32,649 nucleotides of DNA from an uncultured Bacteroidota bacterium. Its GTDB lineage: Bacteria > Bacteroidota > Bacteroidia > 2-12-FULL-35-15. The stretch lies in contig CAIYIS010000060.1 in NCBI GenBank assembly GCA_903926385.1, positions 1 through 32,649 of the forward strand, in the 5' to 3' direction. Made by a program: the position numbers and the translations under genes. The notes below the pieces were generated by a model. It did not search any database, was not told the origin of the DNA, and saw nothing but the letters and a program-made list of their open reading frames with translations. This document shows, piece after piece, positions 25,254-32,649 of this stretch (positions are counted from its first letter, which is position 1; each line of letters starts with the position of its first letter).

Positions 25254-25952
25254 TTAGGTATCTTCAATTGGCTTGTATGAATAAATAATGGTGAGTACCC
25301 CTTCCGAATAAGCATTACTTATTTTATATTTATTTTTTCGTTTTGATGGGTGTGGCTTTAGCGCTTTTATTTGTGCGGGAATCCATTTAGCTTCTATTAA
25401 TTCATTAAAAGCATTTTTTGTTCTTACATGAGAAACGTCTTGCTTAAATTCTTTCGCATTAAATGTGTTAGTCAGATAAATTATTTCACTAATAGTATCC
25501 AATTTACTTAAGTCATAAAAACTAACATCCCCTTTATTCGTAACAAAAACAAGAAATCTAACCGTATCTGTTTCCAGTTGTCTCATTTTTATATCTTTTG
25601 TAAAATGGTTTGTTTTAAAAAATGCAGTATAATCAAAAGGAAGATTAGAAGTGCTTACGGGGCGGGCATCTGTTACTATCATCCTATCACTTACAGAGGC
25701 TCTGAACCGCTGAATACGCATAACGTAATCTCTATAACTAAGCGAATTTTGCGGATTATCATAATACACATAAAAATTTGTGAATGCCTTTATGTATGTT
25801 GAATCTTTTGGTTTAGAAATTTTAAAAGTATTGTGCTTTTTAATTGAATCGTTTTGAGAAAACATTGAATGAACTGAAAGTACAGCCAATGCAGAGGTTA
25901 AGAGAACATGAAATAAAAATCTAACACCAGACCGATCGAGCATAGAAACCAA
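25254..25952 (-). CDS. Secreted protein of unknown function, last gene of the ECF-sigma operon
   Basis: 232 aa. Residues about 8-32 form a signal peptide (ending HSMFSQ), so it is exported. The mature part is beta-rich and Lys-rich with no family I recognise. It contains DNPQNSLSYRDYVMRIQRFRASVSDRMI, EAKWIPAQIKALKPHPSKRKNK and a terminal GVLTIIYSYKP. The phrase EAKWIPAQIKALKPHP and a terminal strand are reminiscent of TonB-box or cell-envelope partner proteins, but this is not a firm assignment. Its start is 1 nt after the stop of the FGE-like gene, so the genes are translationally close. ATG 25943 is an alternative start. Confidence 0.8.
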   Translation of the reverse strand: MVSMLDRSGVRFLFHVLLTSALAVLSVHSMFSQNDSIKKHNTFKISKPKDSTYIKAFTNFYVYYDNPQNSLSYRDYVMRIQRFRASVSDRMIVTDARPVSTSNLPFDYTAFFKTNHFTKDIKMRQLETDTVRFLVFVTNKGDVSFYDLSKLDTISEIIYLTNTFNAKEFKQDVSHVRTKNAFNELIEAKWIPAQIKALKPHPSKRKNKYKISNAYSEGVLTIIYSYKPIEDT

Positions 25953-25953
25953 A

Positions 25954-26796
25954 TTAATTACTTTGGTAATTGCAAGTACGAACTATTCTAAAGCCAATAC
26001 AACCTGATGAAGAATTCTCATCCAACAGCATTCGTTCATTATCCTTCAGTTCTTTTTTCCATGACGAACCCTTTATTATTTTACTTCCATTCTGCTTACC
26101 CGATGAAGACGTCCATTCAGAAACATTAGCATTCATATTATACAATCCGAGTTTGTTTTTATTACCCGATTTCACTTCAGTTATTTCATCTTTTGGCTTA
26201 GTCACTTCATCTTTCCATTGCTGTTTAACATAGCACCATTCCTCTTCAACCGGCAAACGATAATCATTGAAGTAGTATCCTCGTTTTTTTAAAAACTCCT
26301 TGTTCTCCTTATTTGTCCTCCAGATGCAATAGTACTTCGCATTTAATTGTGAAACTCCAACTACAGGATAATTATCAAATTTATTATCTGTGAAATAATT
26401 TTTGTACAAATTATATTTATCCACTTTGCCTTTATACTCATTAGCCAAGGCTAATGTATCAATTATATTTTTTATCAAATCTTTGTTAAGCGTATGTTCT
26501 ATAATTCGAGTTTTAGTTTCCGAATTGTAATTTATCCAAAAGATAGTATCATTTAAATGGGCAGACAAATAATTGGTAAACTCTCGGTATTCTTTATTTG
26601 TAATTTCATTACTCATCCAAAATGCCTGAACAGACCTAATTTGAGTAGACGTATCTGTTTTAAATTCGAAGCTACCCATTGGCACCATTACCATATCTTT
26701 TGCTAGAGGTTTATCATGTTTTAATGGTTGAGAAAAAACAGGATGAATGAAAAACAAATAAAATAAAAGTATGTTGGTTGATTTCATTATAAACAA
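25954..26796 (-). CDS. Exported FGE/SUMF1-like (GldK/GldJ-type) protein with degenerate active site
   Basis: 280 aa with an N-terminal signal peptide (ending PVFSQ). The remainder follows the formylglycine-generating-enzyme (SUMF1) fold order: MVMVPMGSFEF, VQAFWMSNEITNKEYREF, YPVVGVSQLNAKYYCIW, YRLPVEEEWCYV, LGLYNMNANVSEWTSS, IIKGSSWKK, and GCIGFRIVR at the end. The Cys-x4-Cys segment that holds the copper-binding cysteines in active FGE is missing: between GSSWKK and IGFR only one Cys (in GCIGFR) remains. It is therefore probably a structural relative, like the gliding-motility proteins GldJ and GldK. Translation may start at ATG 26796 or 26787. The gap to the upstream gene is only 2 nt. Confidence 0.85.
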   Translation of the reverse strand: MFIMKSTNILLFYLFFIHPVFSQPLKHDKPLAKDMVMVPMGSFEFKTDTSTQIRSVQAFWMSNEITNKEYREFTNYLSAHLNDTIFWINYNSETKTRIIEHTLNKDLIKNIIDTLALANEYKGKVDKYNLYKNYFTDNKFDNYPVVGVSQLNAKYYCIWRTNKENKEFLKKRGYYFNDYRLPVEEEWCYVKQQWKDEVTKPKDEITEVKSGNKNKLGLYNMNANVSEWTSSSGKQNGSKIIKGSSWKKELKDNERMLLDENSSSGCIGFRIVRTCNYQSN

Positions 26797-26798
26797 AA

Positions 26799-28517
26799 TT
26801 AAAGTTTAAAGTAATCTTTTAATCCTTCCACAGAAGTAAACTTCTCCCCTACTCTATTCATCTTTACAACCATTTCGCCCGATGTGCTTTTCATTTCATT
26901 AAACTGTTCGGGTTTTAACCAATACATTACTCCATTTTCTACTGTCCAAAGTATATTGGTTGATTCAGGGTTATACGAGAACGCAGATACAGGATTTTTG
27001 TAATAAGTAAACAATCCATTTCTGGCTTTATCCACCAGATATATTTCGTAGCAAAGCAATGGAACGTTTTTTTCATTTACAAGTTTAGCATTACTCAAAG
27101 CCCCCTGAGGATAGCTTTTCGCGCAATCCAAATTATAAATTCCAAAACCACTAACAGTAAACATTCGAATTGCCTTTTCTTGATTATCCATTTGTTTAAA
27201 TTGATTTGCTTCCTGCTCTTTCCACTGGCGTACTTGATCTTCCTGTTGTTTTTTTGCGAAAGCAACCATTTGTTTATATCCTTCTTCTATTTGCTTTTCC
27301 TGTTGTTTCCGAATTTCTAGTTCCTCATTATATCGGCTAAGTAAATAGTCATAATCTGATTTTGCGGTTTCGAAATCCTTGCCTTCATATACAGGATATA
27401 CAACGAATTCGTATTTTTTTAATCCTTTTTTTAAAGTCAACAAATAATTTTCTCCTTTCTTTGTTCCTACTTTCAAACTCGCGTCATCCCAGGTGATATC
27501 ATATAATGACGAATTAAAATTCTTGTTCTCATCTCCCACTTCAAACAGCACGCCTTTGTAAATAGCCAATTCTTGAAACTCCTTTTGGTCAACGGAAATA
27601 TTAAATGTGTATTTTGTTTTTTGTGATTGTTTGGGTTTAACCGGAACTCTATTTGAAACCAGCAATTCATTTATTTTCTTTTCTTTTTCAACCACTATCT
27701 TTGTTATATAATTGGATGTTGAATCAACTATTCGCTTTTGTTGTTTGGTTAGTGGTTTCTCATTTCTTTGCATTCTGTCGGCTTTGGCTTCATCCTTCAT
27801 GTCATTCGCCACTTTATCCTTGCCCAAACATGACCAGTTGTTATGCAATGTATCCAAATTGTACAGATTATACTCATTACCTTTATAATTGGATGCCATC
27901 TCCACATTAATGGATTTACCAGTTGCCATTTTTATCGGTTCACCATTTTGATAAGCCAGCATCTCCATCATTCCTGCCGATTCAAATTGATATTTAACAC
28001 CGGCACTATCGTAGGTCATCGGAATGCCGGAAACAAAGAAATCAACCGCATCATGAAATTCACGATAACGTAATTCAATTTCCCCTTTCAATAAATTTCC
28101 GTTCTTATCAGAAAAAGCATTTTTGGGAATGATAAGTTTACTTCCTGTTTTAAATTCGAGAGCACCTCCTTTTTGAGCATCTACTTTAAAAACGGTGTAC
28201 TCCACATTTATCCCTTTCAGAGGAGGATGAACACAAGGTTTGCTCTGTTCTTTCTTATAAAAATCGGCTAACAAGTTAGCATCCGTTTCAACCATTGGCT
28301 GGTCGGAAACAGGCTTAGGTTGATTATGATTTTGAAGCAAAACTACCGAAGTAACCACAGCAACTGTAACTGCAACAAGAGAAGATAAAAAGAATGGTTT
28401 TTTGAAGAATGGTTTGCCGCTACCTTTGAACTGTTTTATTACTGAGTCAAAATCTTTTTTTCCGGCAATTTCCTCCGAAGATATCTCCGGACGATTTACA
28501 TTAACTTTTCGTTTCAT
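26799..28517 (-). CDS. Single-pass membrane protein downstream of an ECF sigma factor; possible anti-sigma-like regulator
   Basis: 572 aa. Residues 1-42 are hydrophilic and basic, followed by one membrane segment (about 43-62) and a large extracytoplasmic part, the type II topology of many anti-sigma factors. Residues ~115-170 contain GGALEFKTGSKLIIPKNAFSDKNGNLLKGEIELRYREF, a ZU5-like beta module seen in Bacteroidota envelope proteins. A Gln/Glu/Lys-rich coiled coil follows (about 395-455). The anti-sigma role is inferred from position and topology: no recognisable anti-sigma domain (RskA, zinc ZAS) is present in the 42-aa cytoplasmic part. It lies 50 nt downstream of the sigma gene and 2 nt upstream of the FGE-like gene. 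Confidence 0.85.
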   Translation of the reverse strand: MKRKVNVNRPEISSEEIAGKKDFDSVIKQFKGSGKPFFKKPFFLSSLVAVTVAVVTSVVLLQNHNQPKPVSDQPMVETDANLLADFYKKEQSKPCVHPPLKGINVEYTVFKVDAQKGGALEFKTGSKLIIPKNAFSDKNGNLLKGEIELRYREFHDAVDFFVSGIPMTYDSAGVKYQFESAGMMEMLAYQNGEPIKMATGKSINVEMASNYKGNEYNLYNLDTLHNNWSCLGKDKVANDMKDEAKADRMQRNEKPLTKQQKRIVDSTSNYITKIVVEKEKKINELLVSNRVPVKPKQSQKTKYTFNISVDQKEFQELAIYKGVLFEVGDENKNFNSSLYDITWDDASLKVGTKKGENYLLTLKKGLKKYEFVVYPVYEGKDFETAKSDYDYLLSRYNEELEIRKQQEKQIEEGYKQMVAFAKKQQEDQVRQWKEQEANQFKQMDNQEKAIRMFTVSGFGIYNLDCAKSYPQGALSNAKLVNEKNVPLLCYEIYLVDKARNGLFTYYKNPVSAFSYNPESTNILWTVENGVMYWLKPEQFNEMKSTSGEMVVKMNRVGEKFTSVEGLKDYFKL

Positions 28518-28567
28518 TTTGTATAACTATTTTTTCATGCATTTTCATTTACTAAATTTCTCTACCT

Positions 28568-29131
28568 TTAAATTACCTTTCTTAACTTATCGAGTATTCT
28601 GTATGTTTTCACCTTAGCGTTGTTCTCTGTAATATCTAAAATTTCACCAATTTGTTTGAACGAACGCTTTTCGAAAAAACGCATTTCTATTAACTGAAGT
28701 TCGTCTTCTTCCAACTGTTCAGCAATTATGGTTACTATTTTATCATGATACAGCTCTATTCTGGTTTCCTGAATTTCATCCATTATGTCATGAACAGAAA
28801 CAGTATCTATGTTTACAGTTCGTTTTTCTTTTTCTTTTCTGAACACATCGTTCAATTCGTTTGAGGCAATTCTGAAAAGCCAGGAAGAAAAAGGTACTCC
28901 GCGATATTCATACTTAGATAGATTATTTAATGCAATCAGAAAAACTTGTTGAGTAATGTCCATCGCCTGTTCTTTATCATCCAGTCTGCGGTATGAAAAT
29001 CTAAATATCGCTTCAAAATATTTATCGTATATTGGTTTAAACAGTTCAGGATTCTTTTTGGCAGCCTCAATCCTGCCATATTCCTTGCTTAATTCAGTTT
29101 CTGTTTGATGATATTTTGAGGATTCTATCAT
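28568..29131 (-). CDS. ECF-type RNA polymerase sigma-70 factor
   Basis: 187 aa from the ATG at 29131 (a longer frame to 29182 exists but would run through the promoter). Sigma region 2: FKPIYDKYFEAIFRFSYRRLDDKEQAMDITQQVFLIALNNLSKYEYRGVPFSSWLFRIASNELNDVFRK, with the DITQQVF and FSSWLFRIA blocks of ECF sigmas. Sigma region 4: LEEDELQLIEMRFFEKRSFKQIGEILDITENNAKVKTYRILDKLRK, the -35-binding helix-turn-helix. No regions 1 or 3 occur, as expected for ECF. Its minus-strand -7 box TAAATTTG is at 29161-29168. First gene of a four-gene envelope operon. Confidence 0.93.
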   Translation of the reverse strand: MIESSKYHQTETELSKEYGRIEAAKKNPELFKPIYDKYFEAIFRFSYRRLDDKEQAMDITQQVFLIALNNLSKYEYRGVPFSSWLFRIASNELNDVFRKEKEKRTVNIDTVSVHDIMDEIQETRIELYHDKIVTIIAEQLEEDELQLIEMRFFEKRSFKQIGEILDITENNAKVKTYRILDKLRKVI

Positions 29132-29160
29132 AATATTTACTGCGATTTTAATGTATAACT

Positions 29161-29168
29161 CAAATTTA
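29161..29168 (-). promoter_or_regulatory. -7 box of the ECF-sigma operon
   Basis: Minus-strand TAAATTTG matches TAnnTTTG exactly, 29 nt before ATG 29131. It lies inside the longest possible reading frame, which argues for the shorter start. No -33 box is seen. Confidence 0.45.
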
Positions 29169-29351
29169 GAAAAAAGATACATAAAAAATTAAATTATTTC
29201 TAAATCTAAAAACTCCATAAAGATACAATGGATTTTAAAACCTCTTGGTTTAACTTTTCAATGATGTGTGGTTGATAAAATTATTGTGTACCCCTTTTCT
29301 CTCTTATTTTGTAAATAAAACTATAATTTTCTCTTATTTTATTTAATACAT

Positions 29352-29359
29352 TATATTTG
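29352..29359 (+). promoter_or_regulatory. -7 box of the YfhO gene
   Basis: TATATTTG is an exact consensus match, 21 nt before ATG 29381. It overlaps the upstream in-frame TTG (29357), so that TTG cannot be the start. Confidence 0.5.
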
Positions 29360-29380
29360 CCCCTTAAATCTTTAATAAAT

Positions 29381-31894
29381 ATGAAAAACATTAATTTAAA
29401 AGCGGTATTACCTATCATTGCAGGAATTGTAATTTTTATTGCACTTACGTTTGGTTATTTTACACCCCTTACCAAAGGAAAGGTAATAGTTCAGAGCGAT
29501 ATGGTTCAGAACAAAGGAATGGCAAAAGAAGTGAACGATTTTCGCGAAAAATACAATTCGGAGCCATTGTGGACTAATTCAATGTTTGGGGGTATGCCCG
29601 CTTATCAAATAGCCATTCGTTATCCGGCCAATTTGGTAACTCCTCTCCGCAACGTATTTATGCTTTGGTTTCCTACCCCTGCCAATATGGTATTTTCGTA
29701 CATGCTCGGATTTTTCATTCTGCTTCTTGTGCTTAAGGTCGATAAATGGCTGAGCATAATCGGCTCCATTGGCTTTGGGTTTTCGGCATTTTTCTTCATC
29801 ATTATTGATGCCGGACACAATACTCAGGCATTGGCTATAGGTTATATGGCTCCAGTGTTTGCCGGTGTAATATTAGTATGCAGGGGCAAATACCTTCTGG
29901 GAGCAGCAGTTACAGGCTTGTTTATGGCTCTTGAATTATTGTGTAACCATCCTCAGATAGCCTATTACCTCGTATTATTTTTAATGATTTATGTAATTTT
30001 TGAATGGGTGGCTCGCATTAAACAGAAGCAATACATGGATATTGTAAAGAGTCTGGCCATTTTTATCATTGTCGGAATTCTTGCTGTGGGATGTAATATC
30101 ACCAATTTGTGGAACACGTATGAGTATGCCAAAACTACCATTCGAGGGCCTTCTGAGCTTACTGCCGCTTCAGGAAAAGAAAAATCAAATCAAACTTCGG
30201 GATTGGATATTGACTATGCAACTCAATGGAGCATGGGTAAATCGGAAACAATGACGCTTATGATTCCCGGTTTTAAAGGCCGTTCGTCTAGTATCGGACT
30301 TACCGAAAATAAAACTGTGATGAAAGAATTGCAGGGAATGAATCCGGAGATTGCTAAAAATATTGCCAAACAAGGACAGTACTGGGGCGACCAGCCATTC
30401 ACCACATCGCCTTATTCCGGTGCTATTATCGTTTTCCTTTTTGTACTTGGATTATTTATTGTTCAGGGACGAATGAAATGGGCGCTGTTAGTGATAACTA
30501 TTTTTTCGATTACACTCTCCTGGGGAAGCAATATGATGTGGCTTACCGAATTTTTCTTTAACCATTTTCCAGGGTATAACAAATTCAGAGCGGTATCTAT
30601 GATTCTTGTTTTGGCCGAAGTAGCTATTCCTATTTTAGCGGTGTTAACACTCGACAAAATACTTAAAACACCTGATTTGTTTAAGCAAAAAGTAACACTG
30701 GCATTTATAAAGAAAGAAATTTCTGTACAAAATGTTTTCTTCATTTCGTTTGCATTAACAGGTGGTCTTTCTCTGCTTTATTATCTGATGCCGGGCGCAC
30801 TTACGGATTTCTTCTCTGCCAGAGAAAACTCTCAGATTACCCAGTTTAACGAAGCTACCGATGCGTTACAAAAAGTAAGAGAAATTATTTTTAAAGGCGA
30901 AGCCATTCGCAGCTTTATGTTTATTACTCTTTCTGCTGTTGCCATCTGGGTTTATAGTAAAGGCATTATTAATAAAAACATATTAATTCCGGCACTTGGT
31001 TTACTTATTCTTTTCGACTTAGCAATGGTCGATAAATCGTATTTGAATGATAAAAACTTCAGTTCAAAAAAAGAAGCGCTTAACCCATACCCTGCCACCA
31101 CAGCCGATTTGGCCATTCTGGAAGATAAAGACCCCGATTATCGTGTTTTAAATATTGGTGTAAATACGTTTAACGAAGCCAGCACTTCGTATTATCATAA
31201 GTCCATTGGTGGTTATCATGCTGCCAAACTCAGAAGGTATCAGGAGTTAATAGATGCTCACATTCAAAACAGCATTCAGGATATTATTACAACTTTAAAA
31301 ACTACCCCTACCGATTCGGCTATTCGCAACACTTTTGCTCGTCAGGGTGTTTTGAATATGCTTAATATGCGTTATCTGATTTATAATGTAGAAGCACCTC
31401 CCATTCAAAATCGTTATGCTTTGGGCAATGCATGGTTTGTGAACGAAATTAAATTGGTGAAAAATGCAGATGAAGAATTAGAAGCTATCGGAAAAGTAAA
31501 TCCTCGCACTACCATTGTGGTTGACGAAAGATACAAAACCGAAGTGGATGGTTTTTCGCCTAAACAAGATGCCTCAGCTACCATTAAACTTACCGATTAC
31601 AAAGCAAACGATTTGACTTATGAGGCCAATGCATCTTCCGAACAATTAGCAGTGTTCTCCGAAATATATTACAAAGACGGATGGAATGCTTATGTGGATG
31701 GGCAGTTAAAACCACACTTCTCTGCCGACTGGGTATTACGTGCTATGAGAGTGCCGGCCGGTAAACATACTATTGAGTTCAAATTCGAACCTACCCGTTA
31801 TTTTACAGCCGAAAAAATATCGCTTGCTTCCTGCTTATTGCTCTTCGGATTTATCGGAGGCTCCATATTTATGGTCTTTAAAAAGAAACAATAA
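29381..31894 (+). CDS. YfhO-family polytopic membrane protein (GT-C-like)
   Basis: 837 aa with about 12 membrane segments in the first ~560 residues and a C-terminal, mostly beta extracytoplasmic domain. The N-terminal VQSDMVQNKGMAKEVNDFREKYNSEPLWTNSMFGGMPAYQI block, with an acidic residue after the first membrane helix, and HNTQALAIGYMAPVFAGVIL are typical of YfhO proteins. Members are GT-C type and linked to envelope glycosylation in some Firmicutes; the sugar or acceptor is unknown here. The C-terminus ending FFTAEKISLASCLLLFGFIGGSIFMVFKKKQ has a last membrane helix. It is monocistronic and divergent from the sigma operon, with a strong terminator at 31917. Confidence 0.92.
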   Translation: MKNINLKAVLPIIAGIVIFIALTFGYFTPLTKGKVIVQSDMVQNKGMAKEVNDFREKYNSEPLWTNSMFGGMPAYQIAIRYPANLVTPLRNVFMLWFPTPANMVFSYMLGFFILLLVLKVDKWLSIIGSIGFGFSAFFFIIIDAGHNTQALAIGYMAPVFAGVILVCRGKYLLGAAVTGLFMALELLCNHPQIAYYLVLFLMIYVIFEWVARIKQKQYMDIVKSLAIFIIVGILAVGCNITNLWNTYEYAKTTIRGPSELTAASGKEKSNQTSGLDIDYATQWSMGKSETMTLMIPGFKGRSSSIGLTENKTVMKELQGMNPEIAKNIAKQGQYWGDQPFTTSPYSGAIIVFLFVLGLFIVQGRMKWALLVITIFSITLSWGSNMMWLTEFFFNHFPGYNKFRAVSMILVLAEVAIPILAVLTLDKILKTPDLFKQKVTLAFIKKEISVQNVFFISFALTGGLSLLYYLMPGALTDFFSARENSQITQFNEATDALQKVREIIFKGEAIRSFMFITLSAVAIWVYSKGIINKNILIPALGLLILFDLAMVDKSYLNDKNFSSKKEALNPYPATTADLAILEDKDPDYRVLNIGVNTFNEASTSYYHKSIGGYHAAKLRRYQELIDAHIQNSIQDIITTLKTTPTDSAIRNTFARQGVLNMLNMRYLIYNVEAPPIQNRYALGNAWFVNEIKLVKNADEELEAIGKVNPRTTIVVDERYKTEVDGFSPKQDASATIKLTDYKANDLTYEANASSEQLAVFSEIYYKDGWNAYVDGQLKPHFSADWVLRAMRVPAGKHTIEFKFEPTRYFTAEKISLASCLLLFGFIGGSIFMVFKKKQ

Positions 31895-31916
31895 TAATTA
31901 AGAATCCATTTCCAAT

Positions 31917-31953
31917 AAAAAGCCCCGAACAGGTTTGTTCGGGGCTTTTTTTT
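31917..31953 (+). terminator. Terminator after the YfhO gene
   Basis: A 14-bp stem AAAAAGCCCCGAAC (31917-31930) pairs with 31937-31950 around a 6-nt loop, ending in T8. Confidence 0.95.
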
Positions 31954-31970
31954 GGGTTTCAGTTTTCAGG

Positions 31971-32000
31971 TTGTCATTGCGAGCGTAACGAAGCAATCTC
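31971..32000. repeat. Dispersed intergenic repeat TTGTCATTGCGAGCG, copy 2
   Basis: The core is identical to that at 13468-13482; here it continues as TAACGAAGCAATCTC, the common longer form of this repeat in other genomes (from memory). Confidence 0.65.
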
Positions 32001-32180
32001 ATATCCCATATCTCACATCTCAATACTAATTAGGGCACCATCATTATCTCTTTTCGTATTCCTCTCTCCCGTTATCCGTTCCAAGTCCGCCCCCGCTTAT
32101 GCCTGCACACTTCGGGCTTTCCACTTCTATCGGGTGCAGTTAGTCAGCGCCTCTTTCTTTGTTACCTTTAAGTAAGCACA
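32001..32180. other. Gene-free stretch with a GC-rich block
   Basis: No ORF is supported. Bases 32067-32151 are much richer in G and C than the surroundings and include CGGGCTTTCCACTTCTATCG, a sequence of the type often found as an intergenic repeat. No second copy occurs in this window. Confidence 0.4.
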
Positions 32181-32212
32181 AAAAAACTCCGAACATTTCT
32201 GCTCGGAGTTTT
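32181..32212 (-). terminator. Terminator of the right-edge T9SS gene (repeated hairpin, copy 2)
   Basis: AAAACTCCG (32183-32191) pairs perfectly with CGGAGTTTT (32204-32212) and is followed by a T run on the minus strand. It lies 22 nt after the stop at 32235. The loop is the same as that of the hairpin at 13536-13563 except for one base. Confidence 0.9.
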
Positions 32213-32234
32213 CATTTATAATTTATAATTTCGT

Positions 32235-32648
32235 TTACTCAAACACTATCTTTCCACTATACACCTTATTTTTATTGCCAAGGGTTACATTATATATCCC
32301 TGTTGCTTGTGCTTCTATATTTATTTTTACTTTTTCTTGGTCTACTTGCACAGGTTGTTGTTGTATAAGTTTACCATTGCTATCATATATATTTAATACC
32401 AAGTTTTGCTCATGTAGTAAATCTTGAGGCACTGTTATATTGCATATGCCTTTGTTGGGGTTGGCATAAATAGTTAAGGTGTTATTAGTGCTTCCGCTTA
32501 GCATTTTTTCATCTAGCTTTGTTATTTCAGCACATTTGGCAGTAAAAATATCACCTGTGTAACCATTGCTATTTCCATAACGAGTAAAAGTAGTACTGCC
32601 AATAGTAACTGTATTGCTTGAAAATGTACCTGTAACCCAAAACGAATT
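32235..32648 (-). CDS. T9SS type A sorted protein, C-terminal part (start beyond window)
   Basis: The frame is open to the right edge, so only the last 137 codons are present; the ATG at 32504 is internal. The last ~75 residues, IYANPNKGICNITVP, LNIYDSNGKLIQQQPV, ATGIYNVTLGNKNKVYSGKIVFE, form a T9SS type A sorting domain that targets the protein across the outer membrane. The preceding residues FWVTGTFSSNTVTIGSTTF and GYTGDIFTAKC look like the last SBBP-type beta-propeller repeat (pattern VTGxFS...TxG...DIFxAKY), so it is probably a large secreted propeller protein. Transcription ends at the repeated terminator hairpin at 32183-32212. Confidence 0.85.
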   Translation of the reverse strand, partial: NSFWVTGTFSSNTVTIGSTTFTRYGNSNGYTGDIFTAKCAEITKLDEKMLSGSTNNTLTIYANPNKGICNITVPQDLLHEQNLVLNIYDSNGKLIQQQPVQVDQEKVKINIEAQATGIYNVTLGNKNKVYSGKIVFE

Positions 32649-32649
32649 A

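Noticed and set aside
26799-28517. Classical zinc or RskA-type anti-sigma factor
   Set aside because: The cytoplasmic part lacks the HxxxCxxC motif and any recognisable anti-sigma helix bundle, so only an anti-sigma-like role by position is suggested.

Overview
The window (32.6 kb, AT-rich, mid-to-upper 30s % GC by eye) comes from a member of the Bacteroidota. Three encoded proteins end in type IX secretion (T9SS) sorting domains: two of type A and one of type B (CHU_C/gliding-motility C-terminal domain). Several genes are preceded by the Bacteroidota -7 promoter box TAnnTTTG. Shine-Dalgarno sequences are generally absent, and families typical of the phylum occur (WbqC, DUF6580, an Nramp-UspA fusion, a large signal peptidase I). 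I cannot name a genus.

Layout. 1-3.4 kb: the 3' part of a giant TPR-like repeat protein, then a small outer-membrane beta-barrel protein. 3.4-7.5 kb, minus strand: a DUF6580 membrane protein, an MCC-type acyl-CoA carboxylase beta subunit, and a lepB-wbqC pair. 7.7-11.7 kb, plus strand: a di-heme cytochrome c peroxidase lipoprotein and a BNR/Asp-box T9SS-secreted protein. 11.8-14.2 kb, minus strand: an M42-like metallopeptidase in a pair with YigZ, and a small NAD(P)-binding SDR protein. 14.2-15.86 kb is a gene-poor accessory island. It holds a 764-bp element bounded by ~79-bp inverted repeats, which contains a decayed 21-bp (heptapeptide-coding) repeat ORF. A second, unrelated 21-bp tandem array of dyad-symmetric units follows, then scattered intergenic repeats. 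15.86-24.65 kb, plus strand: glmM, a cysteine desulfurase, a 1161-aa Ig/SprB-repeat surface protein, an Nramp transporter fused to a UspA domain, and smpB. 24.7-29.1 kb, minus strand: an HU protein and a tight four-gene operon made of an ECF sigma factor, a single-pass membrane protein, a degenerate FGE-like secreted protein and an unknown secreted protein. 29.4-31.9 kb: a YfhO-family membrane protein. The right edge cuts a T9SS type A protein on the minus strand.

Most of the window is housekeeping or envelope biology: cell-wall precursor synthesis (GlmM), protein export (LepB), surface adhesins, and trans-translation (SmpB). The parts most worth a second look are the 14.2-15.9 kb repeat island and the ECF-sigma operon. 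Strong hairpin terminators separate most units. One terminator sequence occurs twice with an identical loop, 18.6 kb apart.
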